The notes beneath the pieces were generated by a model. That model was not told the origin of the DNA. It did no database searches and saw only the letters and a list, made by a program, of their open reading frames with translations. A stretch of DNA of 64,000 nucleotides. It comes from CAG-791 sp963593905. Its GTDB lineage: Bacteria; Bacillota; Clostridia; Lachnospirales; Lachnospiraceae. This document shows, piece after piece, positions 8,796 to 17,800 of the stretch (positions are counted from its first letter, which is position 1; the number at the start of each line of letters is the position of its first letter). Made by a program: the position numbers and the translations under genes. The stretch is taken from NCBI GenBank assembly GCA_963593905.1, contig CAVBBL010000007.1, positions 22,636-86,635 of the forward strand, given 5' to 3'.

Positions 8796-9998
8796 ATGAA
8801 CAAAGATGGTTACTATACTTCCGGGGAATTTGCAAAAAAGGCCCATGTGACACTGCGTACCATCCGCTATTATGACAAGCAGCAGATTTTGACACCCTCA
8901 GCCAGATCTGAGGCAGGTGCCAGGTTTTATACGGATCAGGATCTGGCCAGACTGCAGCAGATCTTGCTTCTTAAGTATCTGGGATTTTCTCTGGAGGATA
9001 TCAGGGAAATGGTGGTGGCATCCGATGACAGGCACCTTCTCCTCGAGTCTTTGCGGGTGCAGAGAAAGCTTTTAGAGGAACGTATGGAGGAACTGCAGGC
9101 TATGACCAAGGCGCTGGATACCACCACCGGTCAGCTCCAGAAGAACCAATCCATTGATTGGAACAGCATGATGGAGCTGATCCATTTGACTTCTATGGAA
9201 CGAAGCCTAAAGACCCAGTATCAGAATGCTACCAATATTGCATCCCGCATTCGTCTGCACCACGCTTTTTCTACAAATCGGCAGGGATGGTTCCCATGGC
9301 TCATGGAACAGGCTTCTATTACAGGAGACAGCATTCCTGCAGAAAAGACATGGACGCGGATTCTGGAGCTTGGCTGCGGCAACGGAGAATTGTGGATAGA
9401 AAACAGAGAAAAGCTGCCTGCGAATGTACAGGTAATCCTGTCAGATATCTCAGAAGGCATGCTGCGGGAGGCACAGCACGCCTTGGAAAAAGACGGGCGA
9501 TTTTTCTTTCATGTTTTTGATTGTCATCAGATCCCTTTTTCCGATGAGAGCTTTGATATAGTTTTTGCCAATCATTTACTGTTTTACTGCGAAGATATTC
9601 CCAGGGTGCTGCAGGAGTGCAGACGGGTATTAAAGCCCGGAGGAAAGATGATCTGCAGTACCTACGGAAGCAGACACATGCGGGAGATCACCGAGCTGGT
9701 GCAATGCTTTAATCCGGATATCGTGCTGGCGGCGGAGGCACTTTATGAGCGCTTCGGCCTGGAAAACGGCGAGAAGATATTGCGGCCGTATTTTAATGAA
9801 ATTCAATGTCGACGCTATGATGATGCCATTGAATTAAATGAAGCAGAACCCTTGATTTCCTACATCCTGTCCTGTCATGGCAACCAGAATCACCTTCTGC
9901 TCAACAGATATAAGGAATTTCGGGATTTTGTGAGTCAGAGAGTGGAGAAGGGATTTCATATTACCAAGGATGCAGGTGTTTTTTTGTGTGTGAAATAG
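8796..9998 (+). CDS. MerR-family regulator fused to a class I SAM-dependent methyltransferase
   Basis: A 400-residue two-domain protein. Residues about 5-75 are a MerR winged helix (YTSGEFAKKAHVTLRTIRYY, FYTDQDLARLQQIL), followed by a coiled helix. From about 185 there is a Rossmann methyltransferase domain with the SAM-binding motif ILELGCGNGELW, then DISEGML, FDIVFANHLLFY and VLKPGGKM. Such fusions exist in Firmicutes; the methyl acceptor is unknown. ATG 8796 has TGAGG 5 bases upstream; the TTG at 8778 lacks one. A 19-base-spaced promoter with a palindrome downstream (10160-10190) is a plausible target. Confidence 0.85.
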   Translation: MNKDGYYTSGEFAKKAHVTLRTIRYYDKQQILTPSARSEAGARFYTDQDLARLQQILLLKYLGFSLEDIREMVVASDDRHLLLESLRVQRKLLEERMEELQAMTKALDTTTGQLQKNQSIDWNSMMELIHLTSMERSLKTQYQNATNIASRIRLHHAFSTNRQGWFPWLMEQASITGDSIPAEKTWTRILELGCGNGELWIENREKLPANVQVILSDISEGMLREAQHALEKDGRFFFHVFDCHQIPFSDESFDIVFANHLLFYCEDIPRVLQECRRVLKPGGKMICSTYGSRHMREITELVQCFNPDIVLAAEALYERFGLENGEKILRPYFNEIQCRRYDDAIELNEAEPLISYILSCHGNQNHLLLNRYKEFRDFVSQRVEKGFHITKDAGVFLCVK

Positions 9999-10159
9999 GT
10001 TAACTGTGTGGCTTTCTAAATCTTTTCCTAAAACCGTTGACTATAAAAAGAGTAATCTAAAAAAGTCCGGAAAAATGTATGGCAAAGCGTTGAGAACCGT
10101 AATATGAAGATGAAATTCTATAAAAATTTCTATAAAAAGAAAAATATTGAAAATTCCTC

Positions 10160-10190
10160 TTGCAGGTGACGTAACGTCATCTTTTATAGT
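10160..10190 (+). promoter_or_regulatory. Promoter with 19-base spacer and palindrome, MerR-type architecture
   Basis: TTGCAG (10160-10165) and TATAGT (10185-10190) are 19 bases apart, and the spacer holds the palindrome TGACGTAACGTCA (10167-10179). Over-long spacers with a central dyad are the signature of promoters activated by MerR-family proteins. It lies between the MerR-methyltransferase gene and rfbB and would drive rfbB. Regulation by the neighbouring MerR is inference. The gap 9999-10159 holds nothing else that I can support. Confidence 0.55.
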
Positions 10191-10218
10191 ACTATCAAGT
10201 AAAGAAAAGGATCGTATC

Positions 10219-10280
10219 GGAGAATTCGCCTACGCGAAATTCTCCTCACGTAGCCGCAATAAATTGCGGCAGAAAGAGGT
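10219..10280 (+). repeat. Composite hairpin leader, copy 1 (before rfbB)
   Basis: Two hairpins followed by a ribosome site: GGAGAATTCGC...GCGAAATTCTCC (10219-10245, loop CTAC-centred) then GCCGCAAT/ATTGCGGC (10253-10270), then AGAAAGAGGT ahead of the rfbB ATG. The first 27 bases are identical to those at 12386-12412 before rfbA. Confidence 0.8.
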
Positions 10281-10284
10281 AAAA

Positions 10285-11316
10285 ATGAACATTATCGTGA
10301 CCGGCGGCGCAGGCTTTATCGGCAGCAACTTTGTTTTTCATATGCTGAAGAAATATCCTGACTATCGTATCGTTTGTGTGGATGCGCTGACCTATGCAGG
10401 CAATCTGTCCACCCTTGCACCTGTTATGGATAATCCGAATTTCCGCTTTGTAAAGCTGGATATCTGTGACAGAGCCGGTGTTTATAAGTTATTTGAGGAA
10501 GAGAAGCCGGATATGGTGGTGAATTTTGCAGCGGAGTCTCATGTAGACCGTTCTATCGAGAATCCTGAGATTTTCCTGCAGACCAATATCATCGGCACCG
10601 CGGTATTGATGGATGCCTGCCGTAAGTATGGCATCGGTCGTTATCATCAGGTTTCCACCGATGAGGTTTATGGCGATTTGCCAATCGACCGTCCTGATCT
10701 GTTCTTCCATGAGGATACACCTATCCACACATCCAGCCCTTACAGCACCTCCAAGGCATCTGCCGATCTGTTGGTAATGGCTTACTACAGAACCTACAAG
10801 CTGCCGGTGACCATCAGCCGCTGCTCCAATAACTATGGCCCTTACCAGTTCCCGGAGAAGCTGATTCCTCTGATGATTGCCAATGCACTGGCTGACAAAA
10901 AACTTCCGGTATACGGCGAGGGACTTAACGTACGCGATTGGCTGTATGTAGAGGATCACTGCAAGGCCATTGATTTGATCATCCATAAGGGCACTGTAGG
11001 TGAGGTATACAATATCGGCGGCCACAATGAGATGAAAAATATCGACATCGTGAAGCTGATCTGTGAGGCACTGGATAAGCCGGAGAGCCTGATTGAGCAT
11101 GTGACAGACCGCAAGGGCCATGACCAGCGCTATGCCATCGATCCTACCAAGATTCACAATGAGCTCGGCTGGCTGCCGGAGACTATGTTTAAGGACGGCA
11201 TCAAGCTGACCATTCAGTGGTATCTGGATAATAAAGAGTGGTGGGAGAATATCATCAGCGGCGAGTATCAGAATTACTATCAGCAGATGTACGGAAACAG
11301 AGAAGTAATCGACTGA
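10285..11316 (+). CDS. rfbB: dTDP-glucose 4,6-dehydratase
   Basis: Encodes 343 residues. Catalyses the second step of dTDP-L-rhamnose synthesis, converting dTDP-glucose to the 4-keto-6-deoxy sugar with bound NAD. Seen: the NAD motif TGGAGFIGSN at the start, FAAESHVDRSI, the STDEVYGDL segment with the catalytic Thr-Asp-Glu, and the YxxxK motif in SPYSTSKASAD, plus SRCSNNYGPYQFPEKLIPL. Extended short-chain dehydrogenase of normal length. ATG 10285 follows AGAAAGAGGT; the in-frame ATG at 10147 would add a tail encoded by the promoter and hairpin region and is not credible. Confidence 0.96.
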   Translation: MNIIVTGGAGFIGSNFVFHMLKKYPDYRIVCVDALTYAGNLSTLAPVMDNPNFRFVKLDICDRAGVYKLFEEEKPDMVVNFAAESHVDRSIENPEIFLQTNIIGTAVLMDACRKYGIGRYHQVSTDEVYGDLPIDRPDLFFHEDTPIHTSSPYSTSKASADLLVMAYYRTYKLPVTISRCSNNYGPYQFPEKLIPLMIANALADKKLPVYGEGLNVRDWLYVEDHCKAIDLIIHKGTVGEVYNIGGHNEMKNIDIVKLICEALDKPESLIEHVTDRKGHDQRYAIDPTKIHNELGWLPETMFKDGIKLTIQWYLDNKEWWENIISGEYQNYYQQMYGNREVID

Positions 11317-11346
11317 TCTGTCAACGTAAGAAAGGAAATAACCGAA

Positions 11347-12291
11347 ATGAAGGTTTTCGTAACAGGTGTGGCAGGACAGCTGGGACATGACGTCATGAAT
11401 GAGCTGTCTGCCAGAGGCTATGAAGGCATCGGGACAGATCTGGCACCGGCATACAGCGGCGTACAGGATGGCAGTCCGGTGACGACAATGCCCTATGTTT
11501 CCCTGGATATCACAGATGCGGACGCGGTGGAGAAGGTGCTGACGGAAACAGCACCGGATGTCATTGTCCACTGCGCAGCCTGGACAGCGGTAGATGCGGC
11601 AGAGGATGAGGACAAGCAGGCAAAGGTACGGGCCATTAACGTGGATGGCACGCAGAACATTGCCAATGCGGCTAAAAAGCTGGATGCCAAGATGGTTTAC
11701 ATCAGTACAGACTACGTCTTTGACGGACAGGGCACAGAGCCCTGGGAGCCGGACTGTAAGGAATATGCACCTTTGAATGTATACGGTGAGACCAAGCTGG
11801 GCGGCGAACAGGCTGTAGCAGGTACATTGGATAAATACTTCATCGTACGCATTGCCTGGGTATTCGGCTTAAACGGCAAGAACTTTATCAAGACCATGCT
11901 GCAGGTAGGGAAGAATCATCCGCAGGTGCGTGTAGTCGATGATCAGATCGGCACACCCACCTATACCCTGGATCTTGCAAGACTTCTGGTGGACATGATC
12001 GAGACAGAGAAGTATGGCTATTATCATGCGACTAATGAGGGCGGTTATATTTCCTGGTATGATTTTACAGTGGAGATTTACAAACAGGCCGGCATGAGCA
12101 CACAGGTGACGCCTGTGACCACTGCAGAGTATGGCCTCTCCAAGGCAGCCAGACCCTTTAACAGCAGACTGGAAAAAAGCAAGCTGACAGAAAATGGCTT
12201 TACTCCCTTGCCCACTTGGCAGGATGCTGTGCACAGGTATTTGCAGGCATTGGCAGGACAGGAAGGCTTTGAGGATTTAAAGCCGCAGTAA
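11347..12291 (+). CDS. rfbD: dTDP-4-dehydrorhamnose reductase
   Basis: A 314-residue short-chain dehydrogenase catalysing the last, NAD(P)H-dependent step of dTDP-L-rhamnose synthesis. Seen: VFVTGVAGQLGHDV at the start, HCAAWTAVDAAED, YISTDYVFDG, the YxxxK motif in NVYGETKLGGE, and RIAWVFGLNGKNF. It lies 30 bases after rfbB with AAGAAAGGAAA upstream, so the two are co-transcribed. The stop codon lies inside a GCCGCAGT/ACTGCGGC hairpin. The 3,5-epimerase gene rfbC, often in the same cluster, is absent here. Confidence 0.95.
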   Translation: MKVFVTGVAGQLGHDVMNELSARGYEGIGTDLAPAYSGVQDGSPVTTMPYVSLDITDADAVEKVLTETAPDVIVHCAAWTAVDAAEDEDKQAKVRAINVDGTQNIANAAKKLDAKMVYISTDYVFDGQGTEPWEPDCKEYAPLNVYGETKLGGEQAVAGTLDKYFIVRIAWVFGLNGKNFIKTMLQVGKNHPQVRVVDDQIGTPTYTLDLARLLVDMIETEKYGYYHATNEGGYISWYDFTVEIYKQAGMSTQVTPVTTAEYGLSKAARPFNSRLEKSKLTENGFTPLPTWQDAVHRYLQALAGQEGFEDLKPQ

Positions 12292-12310
12292 AACTGCGGC
12301 AGAAAGATAA

Positions 12311-12373
12311 AATCATCCAAATCACCTGATGGTGATTTGGATGATTGCCCAGATGCTTCAGGCAGCATCTGGG
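12311..12373 (+). promoter_or_regulatory. Two stacked intergenic hairpins between rfbD and rfbA
   Basis: A perfect 16-base stem AATCATCCAAATCACC (12311-12326) / GGTGATTTGGATGATT (12331-12346) with loop TGAT, then CCCAGATGC (12348-12356) / GCATCTGGG (12365-12373). Neither has a T-run, so they look like RNA-processing or stability elements rather than terminators. Confidence 0.75.
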
Positions 12374-12385
12374 GGAAATCACATC

Positions 12386-12448
12386 GGAGAATTCGCCTAC
12401 GCGAAATTCTCCTCGTGCCGCCGCAGTAAAACTGCGGCAGAAAGAGGA
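12386..12448 (+). repeat. Composite hairpin leader, copy 2 (before rfbA)
   Basis: The same 27-base imperfect palindrome as before rfbB (12386-12412), then GCCGCAGT/ACTGCGGC (12420-12438), then AGAAAGAGGAAGGT before ATG 12453. A lone second hairpin of this type also overlaps the rfbD stop at 12282-12300. Confidence 0.8.
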
Positions 12449-12452
12449 AGGT

Positions 12453-13337
12453 ATGAAAGGAATCGTTTTAGCGGGCGGTGCGGGCACTCGGCTTTATCCC
12501 CTTACTATGGTAACCAGCAAACAGCTGCTGCCTGTGTATGATAAGCCTATGATCTATTATCCGCTGTCTACTTTGATGTTGGCAGGGATTCGGGATATTC
12601 TCATTATTTCCACTCCCACAGATACGCCTCGTTTCGAGGCACTTTTAGGAGACGGCAGCCAGTTTGGCTTAACACTTTCCTACAAAGTACAGCCTTCTCC
12701 CGATGGACTGGCACAGGCCTTTTTATTAGGGGAGGAGTTTATAAACGGTGAGCCTTGCGCCATGGTGCTGGGCGATAATATCTTTTACGGCAATGGTTTT
12801 GGTCGGATTCTTCGGGCTTCTGCAGCAGATGCTGCTGCCGGCAAGGCTACGGTTTTCGGCTATTATGTCAATGATCCGGAGCGCTTCGGCATCGTGGAGT
12901 TCGACGAGGCAGGCAAGGCAATTTCCATCGAGGAAAAGCCTGCACAGCCCAAGAGCAATTATGCCGTGACAGGCCTTTATTTCTATCCTGCAGGGGTCAG
13001 CGAGATGGCAAAGAAGGTGCAGCCCTCCGCTAGAGGTGAATTAGAGATCACTACCTTAAATGATCTCTATCTCCAACAGGATGATCTGAATGTGCAGCTC
13101 CTTGGTCGTGGCTTCGCATGGTTGGATACCGGCACCATGGACAGCCTGGTAGAGGCAGCGGATTTCGTGCAGACTATCGAAAAGCGTCAGGGTGTCACTA
13201 TCTCTGCACCGGAGGAGATTGCTTATATCAATAAGTGGATCGATAAGGAGCAGCTGATGGAGTCTGCAGCCAGATATGGTAAGAGCCCTTACGGCGCACA
13301 CTTAAAGGCTGTAGCGGAAGGCAAAGTGAAATATTAA
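12453..13337 (+). CDS. rfbA: Glucose-1-phosphate thymidylyltransferase
   Basis: A 294-residue nucleotidyltransferase that makes dTDP-glucose from glucose-1-phosphate and dTTP, the first step of dTDP-L-rhamnose synthesis. Seen: MKGIVLAGGAGTRLYPLT with the nucleotide-binding Arg, KQLLPVYDKPMIYYPLSTLM, VLGDNIFYG with the metal-binding Asp, and IEEKPAQPKSNYAVTGLYFY. Normal length. ATG 12453 follows AAAGAGGAAGGT. The gene sits last in the rfbB-rfbD-rfbA order and ends at a strong terminator. Confidence 0.96.
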   Translation: MKGIVLAGGAGTRLYPLTMVTSKQLLPVYDKPMIYYPLSTLMLAGIRDILIISTPTDTPRFEALLGDGSQFGLTLSYKVQPSPDGLAQAFLLGEEFINGEPCAMVLGDNIFYGNGFGRILRASAADAAAGKATVFGYYVNDPERFGIVEFDEAGKAISIEEKPAQPKSNYAVTGLYFYPAGVSEMAKKVQPSARGELEITTLNDLYLQQDDLNVQLLGRGFAWLDTGTMDSLVEAADFVQTIEKRQGVTISAPEEIAYINKWIDKEQLMESAARYGKSPYGAHLKAVAEGKVKY

Positions 13338-13360
13338 AAATAGTAAATGGCTATATGAGA

Positions 13361-13401
13361 AAGTTCCCGTGCATGGATAACAGCGCATGGGAACTTTTTT
13401 T
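13361..13401 (+). terminator. Terminator after rfbA
   Basis: AAGTTCCCGTGC (13361-13372) pairs with GCATGGGAACTT (13385-13396) with one G-U pair, then a T-run to 13401. Confidence 0.88.
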
Positions 13402-13404
13402 GTT

Positions 13405-13580
13405 AGTGCGAGGCTTTGCGCATCATTGCAGGGCTTTTAAAAAAGAAGTGTGACCTTAATTTAGCGCGAAGTACTGTTCGTCATTGAGAGGTTTCTTAAA
13501 AGAGAAACGTAACTTTGATTTACGGCGAGGGTCTGCTCGTCGTTGCGAAGTTCGCAAAAGAGAAATACAGCATTGATGGA
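13405..13580 (+). repeat. Three degenerate tandem units of about 59 bases
   Basis: Units start near 13405, 13463 and 13522 and share the pattern GCGA...T.CGTCATTG.....TTT...AAAAGAGAAA......TTGATTTA. They do not encode a supported ORF. Between them and the LacI promoter lies an inverted repeat AGTTGCA/TGCAACT (13594-13616) that could be an operator. Confidence 0.5.
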
Positions 13581-13662
13581 ACAATATGCTGCAAGTTGCA
13601 CAAAAAAGCTGCAACTAACTTTGCCAAAAAGTAGAAAATGACGGCATTATACAAAAATATAC

Positions 13663-13691
13663 TTTACGGAATCGGCAAAGTGGTGTATAGT
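13663..13691 (+). promoter_or_regulatory. Candidate promoter of the LacI-GH106 operon
   Basis: TTTACG (13663-13668), 17 bases, TATAGT (13686-13691), about 180 bases upstream of the LacI start. The -10 box is good and the -35 moderate. Confidence 0.5.
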
Positions 13692-13758
13692 TTGAAATAT
13701 AGTAAGTTACGCGAGTAACTGCATTGCTCGACAATCCTGCTTCAAACGCACGAAAAAA

Positions 13759-13855
13759 TCGACAAAAGATCGATAGAAGATTATTAAGATCAATAAGAGA
13801 TCAATAAGAAATCGATAAAAGTTCGACAAAAGCTCAATAAAAGTTCAGCAAAAGA
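13759..13855 (+). repeat. Nine tandem 11-base units with phased A-tracts
   Basis: Consecutive units such as TCGACAAAAGA, TCGATAGAAGA, TCAATAAGAGA, TCGATAAAAGT, TCAGCAAAAGA run without gaps from 13759 to 13855; one unit is 9 bases. The array ends just before the AGGAGGAG ribosome site of the LacI gene. A-tracts spaced by 11 bases, near one helical turn, suggest intrinsically bent DNA. Confidence 0.8.
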
Positions 13856-13868
13856 GAGGAGGAGACGG

Positions 13869-14852
13869 ATGGCAACCAGAAAAGATGTAGCGGCTCGTGC
13901 CGGTGTATCCGTGGCGACCGTTTCCTATGTGATTAATCATACCAAACATGTGACCCCGGAAGTACAGGCCAGGGTGGAAGAGGCGATTCGGGAGCTGAAT
14001 TATACGCCGAATCTGGTGGCACGCAGTTTGGTTACTCGCAAAACCCAGCATGTGGCCATGCTGGTTAATAATCTGAAAAACCCTTATTATTCCGAAATTT
14101 TGGCTGGAGCACAGAAGGCGGCCAGCAAAAGAGGCTACATCGTATCCATCGTCATGATTGATTATGCCAATGAGGAGGAGGAACTGCAGCTGGCGGCCAG
14201 AGGTGTGGACGGCGTGATCATAGCTACGGTGCACTGCGAGGAAACAGAGCAGAGGCTGCAGGGCATTCTTCCCTGCGTGATGCCCTCTGTTTATGAACTT
14301 TCCTATAAGGAGGCAATTTTTCAGGCTGTCAGATCTTTAAAAGAAAAAGGACATCGGCATATAGCCTACCTGAGCGGACTTCGTATGGATCCGGCAATCC
14401 ATCCCCGTTATCGAAATCTGCAGGAAGCATTAGAATTTTATGATCTGCCGTTTCAGGAAGAGCTGATGGTGGACGGCAATGAGAGAGAAGAGACAGATGA
14501 GGCTTCGGGAGCAGAGGCTATGAAGGTTCTGCTGGACAGAAAGGTGCCCTTCACCGCAGTTTTTGCTTTGAATGATCTGATGGCTTTTGGAGCAATCAGA
14601 GAATTAAGGAACAGAGGACTGCGGGTACCGGAGGACGTCTCTGTGATCGGCTGTGATAATGTGGAGATGGGAAAGTACTTTGTACCTTCATTGTCCACTA
14701 TAGATGTGTCCTGCTTCGATATGGGAAAATATATGATGAAGGAATTGATCGCTAAGATCAATCATAAACAGGGACAATTCAAAATGGCCAGTACTGTTTA
14801 TGTGGAACGGGAGAGCGTAGGACTTTGTCCTCATTCGGAGGCAGATAAATGA
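13869..14852 (+). CDS. LacI-family transcriptional regulator of the rhamnoside locus
   Basis: Encodes 327 residues: a LacI helix-turn-helix with hinge at 3-58 (RKDVAARAGVSVATVSYVIN, NYTPNLVARSL) and a periplasmic-binding-protein-like effector domain (NPYYSEILAGAQKAA, VFALNDLMAFGAIREL, VSVIGCDNVEMGKYFVPSLS). AGGAGGAG lies ahead of ATG 13869. Its last codon overlaps the ATG of the GH106 gene (ATGA), so it is the first gene of the catabolic operon and probably its local repressor. The effector is likely rhamnose or a rhamnoside, inferred from neighbours only. Confidence 0.9.
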   Translation: MATRKDVAARAGVSVATVSYVINHTKHVTPEVQARVEEAIRELNYTPNLVARSLVTRKTQHVAMLVNNLKNPYYSEILAGAQKAASKRGYIVSIVMIDYANEEEELQLAARGVDGVIIATVHCEETEQRLQGILPCVMPSVYELSYKEAIFQAVRSLKEKGHRHIAYLSGLRMDPAIHPRYRNLQEALEFYDLPFQEELMVDGNEREETDEASGAEAMKVLLDRKVPFTAVFALNDLMAFGAIRELRNRGLRVPEDVSVIGCDNVEMGKYFVPSLSTIDVSCFDMGKYMMKELIAKINHKQGQFKMASTVYVERESVGLCPHSEADK

Positions 14853-17800
14853 CGGAGAAGAGAAGAGAGGAATTTAAACATCCCGGCATAAAATATCGAA
14901 GCAGACCCTTTTGGGCATGGAATGGAGAATTATCCGAGCAGGAATTATACAGGCAGATGGATGTGCTGAAGGAAATGGGCTTTGGCGGTGCTTTCATTCA
15001 TTCCAGAGTAGGGCTGGAGACAGAATATATGGGGCAGGAATGGATGCAATTGGTGGACAGGTGCCTGGCCTATGGCAAGAAAATCGGTCTGGAATTGTGG
15101 ATTTATGACGAGGACAGATGGCCCTCCGGCAGCGCCGGGGGCGCAGTGACAAAAAAGAAAAAAAACAGAACCCGCCGGATTCAGATGAGCATCCTTTCGG
15201 GAGAAGAAGCAAAGCTTTTACTGCAGCAGGAAAAGGAAAACCAAAAGGATAATGAAGAGATTATCGCTGCCTATCAATGTGATTTAGAGGGTCACAGCTA
15301 CAGAAATTTAATACCCTATACATGCCCAAAAACAAAAACTGCGAAAAGTGCAGATGCTTCAAAAACTTCAGATACTTCGTATACAGATTGTTCTAAGAAA
15401 ATACTCATCTTTGCAATTCGTGAATCAGCGTCCAGCGATAATTACAATGGATACACCTATCTGGACACCATGAACAGAGAGGCAGTAGAGGATTTCCTGG
15501 AAGCAACCCATGACCGTTATGAGACGGAATTATCAAAGGAGAGTCTAATCTCTCTGCAGGGATTTTTTACGGATGAGCCTCACAGAGGCGCCTACCTCTG
15601 TGATTTTTCCGAGGGAAATGTACAGTCCGTCCCCTATACGGAGGGATTATTTGAAAAGTTTAAGGAAAAGTACGGCTATGACCTGAAAGAAACACTGCCG
15701 ACCCTTTTCCTGAGGGAGCAGGGACAGGAATGCTCCGGGACAGCTTTGGATTATCTGGAGCTGACGCAGGATTTATTTTTGGAAAGCTATATGGAGCCCT
15801 ATAGAGAGAAATGTCATACATATGGGTATCTCTTTACAGGTCATCTTCTCCATGAAGACAGCCTTTCCACCCAGACCTGTATGATGGGCAGTCTGATGAC
15901 AGGCTATGAATATATGGACATCCCCGGGATTGATCTTTTGGGAGAACGGACGGATTGTTGGTGGATCGGGAAACAGCTGAGCTCCGTGGCTCATCAACTG
16001 GGCAGGAAACAGATGCTCAGCGAACTGTATGGCTGTACGGGCTGGCAGATGAAACTGGAGGATTATAAGGCTGTGGGGGACTGGCAGGCTATGATGGGCA
16101 TTAATCTCTTTTGCCCTCATCTTTGCTGGTACACCATGAAGGGAGAAAATAAGAGAGATTATCCTGCCAGCATTTTTTATCAGTCCGCATGGTATAAGGA
16201 ATATTCCTATCTGGAAGATTACTTTGCCAGAGTGCACATGTGCACAGAGGGCAAACCGGCGGATTGTCGCCTTTTGGTGATCAATCCCATCAGATCTGTA
16301 TGGGCCAGAACCTACAGCGGCTGCTTTCAGTGGCTTTTGAGCAAGGATCCCGGCATTGACAGGATTGAAAGGCAATATGAGGATACCTTCCATTTTCTGA
16401 TGGAGGCGGGGGTAGACTTCGACTACGGAGAGGAGAGAATTCTGCGCCGGCATGGAAAAGTGTTGGATGGCGAGCTGCTCATAGGAGAATGCGCCTATGA
16501 CAAAGTGCTTCTTTCCGGTGCAGAGACTATAGAAGAATCGACCTGGCAGCTATTGATGGAGTTTATCCGGCAGGGAGGCGATGTGATTGTGGCGGGGCAG
16601 GAGCCTTCCATGATCAGAGCGGCAAAGGATCCTCGGATACAGGAGCTGATGACGAAGTCGCAGCAGATTCCGTTTGATAAAGAGGTGCTTATAAGAGCAG
16701 TTCGTTCGTCAGAACCTTTATATGAACTGGAAAATTACGGAAAACCGGTTTATCTGCAGGCCTATGAAAGAGAGGGGGAAATCAGCTTTATCCTTTTGAA
16801 TATGGACAGGGAGCATCCAGCAGAAGCGGTACTGCGGATTTACAGAGAAGGAACGTTAGAAGAGTGGAATGCCCAGACAGGCGATATATGCGTGATAGAG
16901 GCAGAACGTGGAAATGAAATGCAGGAATTAGCGTTTTCACTTGCGCCGGGAGAGGAAAAAATCATTGTTCTGACTCCCTTTACGCAAAAGGTTACGCGAG
17001 AAACCGCAGATAATACAACGAATAATCAGACAAAAATCAAGGAAACTCCAGGGAATAGCAGAGAACAGAATAGTACCCCAAGAGAGGAAAGACATCTGGA
17101 AGAGTATCAGAAAGAATTCTGTTACCGATGCGGTGAGCCCAATGTCGCTGTTTTAGACAGAGCAGAGATCTATCTGGAAGGCCAATTGCTGACGGAGGAA
17201 AAGGAAATTCTGAGAGGAGACCGTATTCTGCGGGACACATTGGGAATGGCCTACCGAGGCGGTGAAATGATGCAGCCCTGGTATGTTCGTAAGTACAGAC
17301 CACAGGTGCTGGAGAATCGTAAGAATGTAAAAGTGGTATTCCATTTTTATGTGACGGATTTAGAAAATCTTCCAATGGAAATGTCGCTGGCTGTGGAATA
17401 CACAGGAGCCGGTCTGGAAAATACCGGAATCTTTGTGAATGGACAGAAATTACTCCCGGAAAAAGAAATTTGGATCGATCCGATCTTCCGGAAATGCAAA
17501 GTAAGAAGAGAAATGCTGAAAACAGGCAGGAATGATGTCAGTCTGGAATACAGTTATGGACAGGACAGCGGATTGGAGGCTGTTTATCTGCTGGGAGATT
17601 TCGGTGTGAAACTGATTCCCGATAGTAGTGAACAGGCAGGTGGATCTGAAAATGAATCGGAAGATGGATCTAACAAAGAGAGAGCAGAGCGGATATATCT
17701 GATCGGAATGCCGGAAAAGCTCACCGGCGCATCCATCACAAAGCAGGGATTCCCCTTCTATTCCGGCAGTATGACCTACCTTCTGGATGACGAAACCAGA

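Noticed and set aside
15773..16453. Long minus-strand ORF inside the GH106 gene, and similar long ones opposite rfbB, the binding protein, the tape measure and others
   Set aside because: They lie opposite clearly identified genes, have no ribosome sites and no family features.
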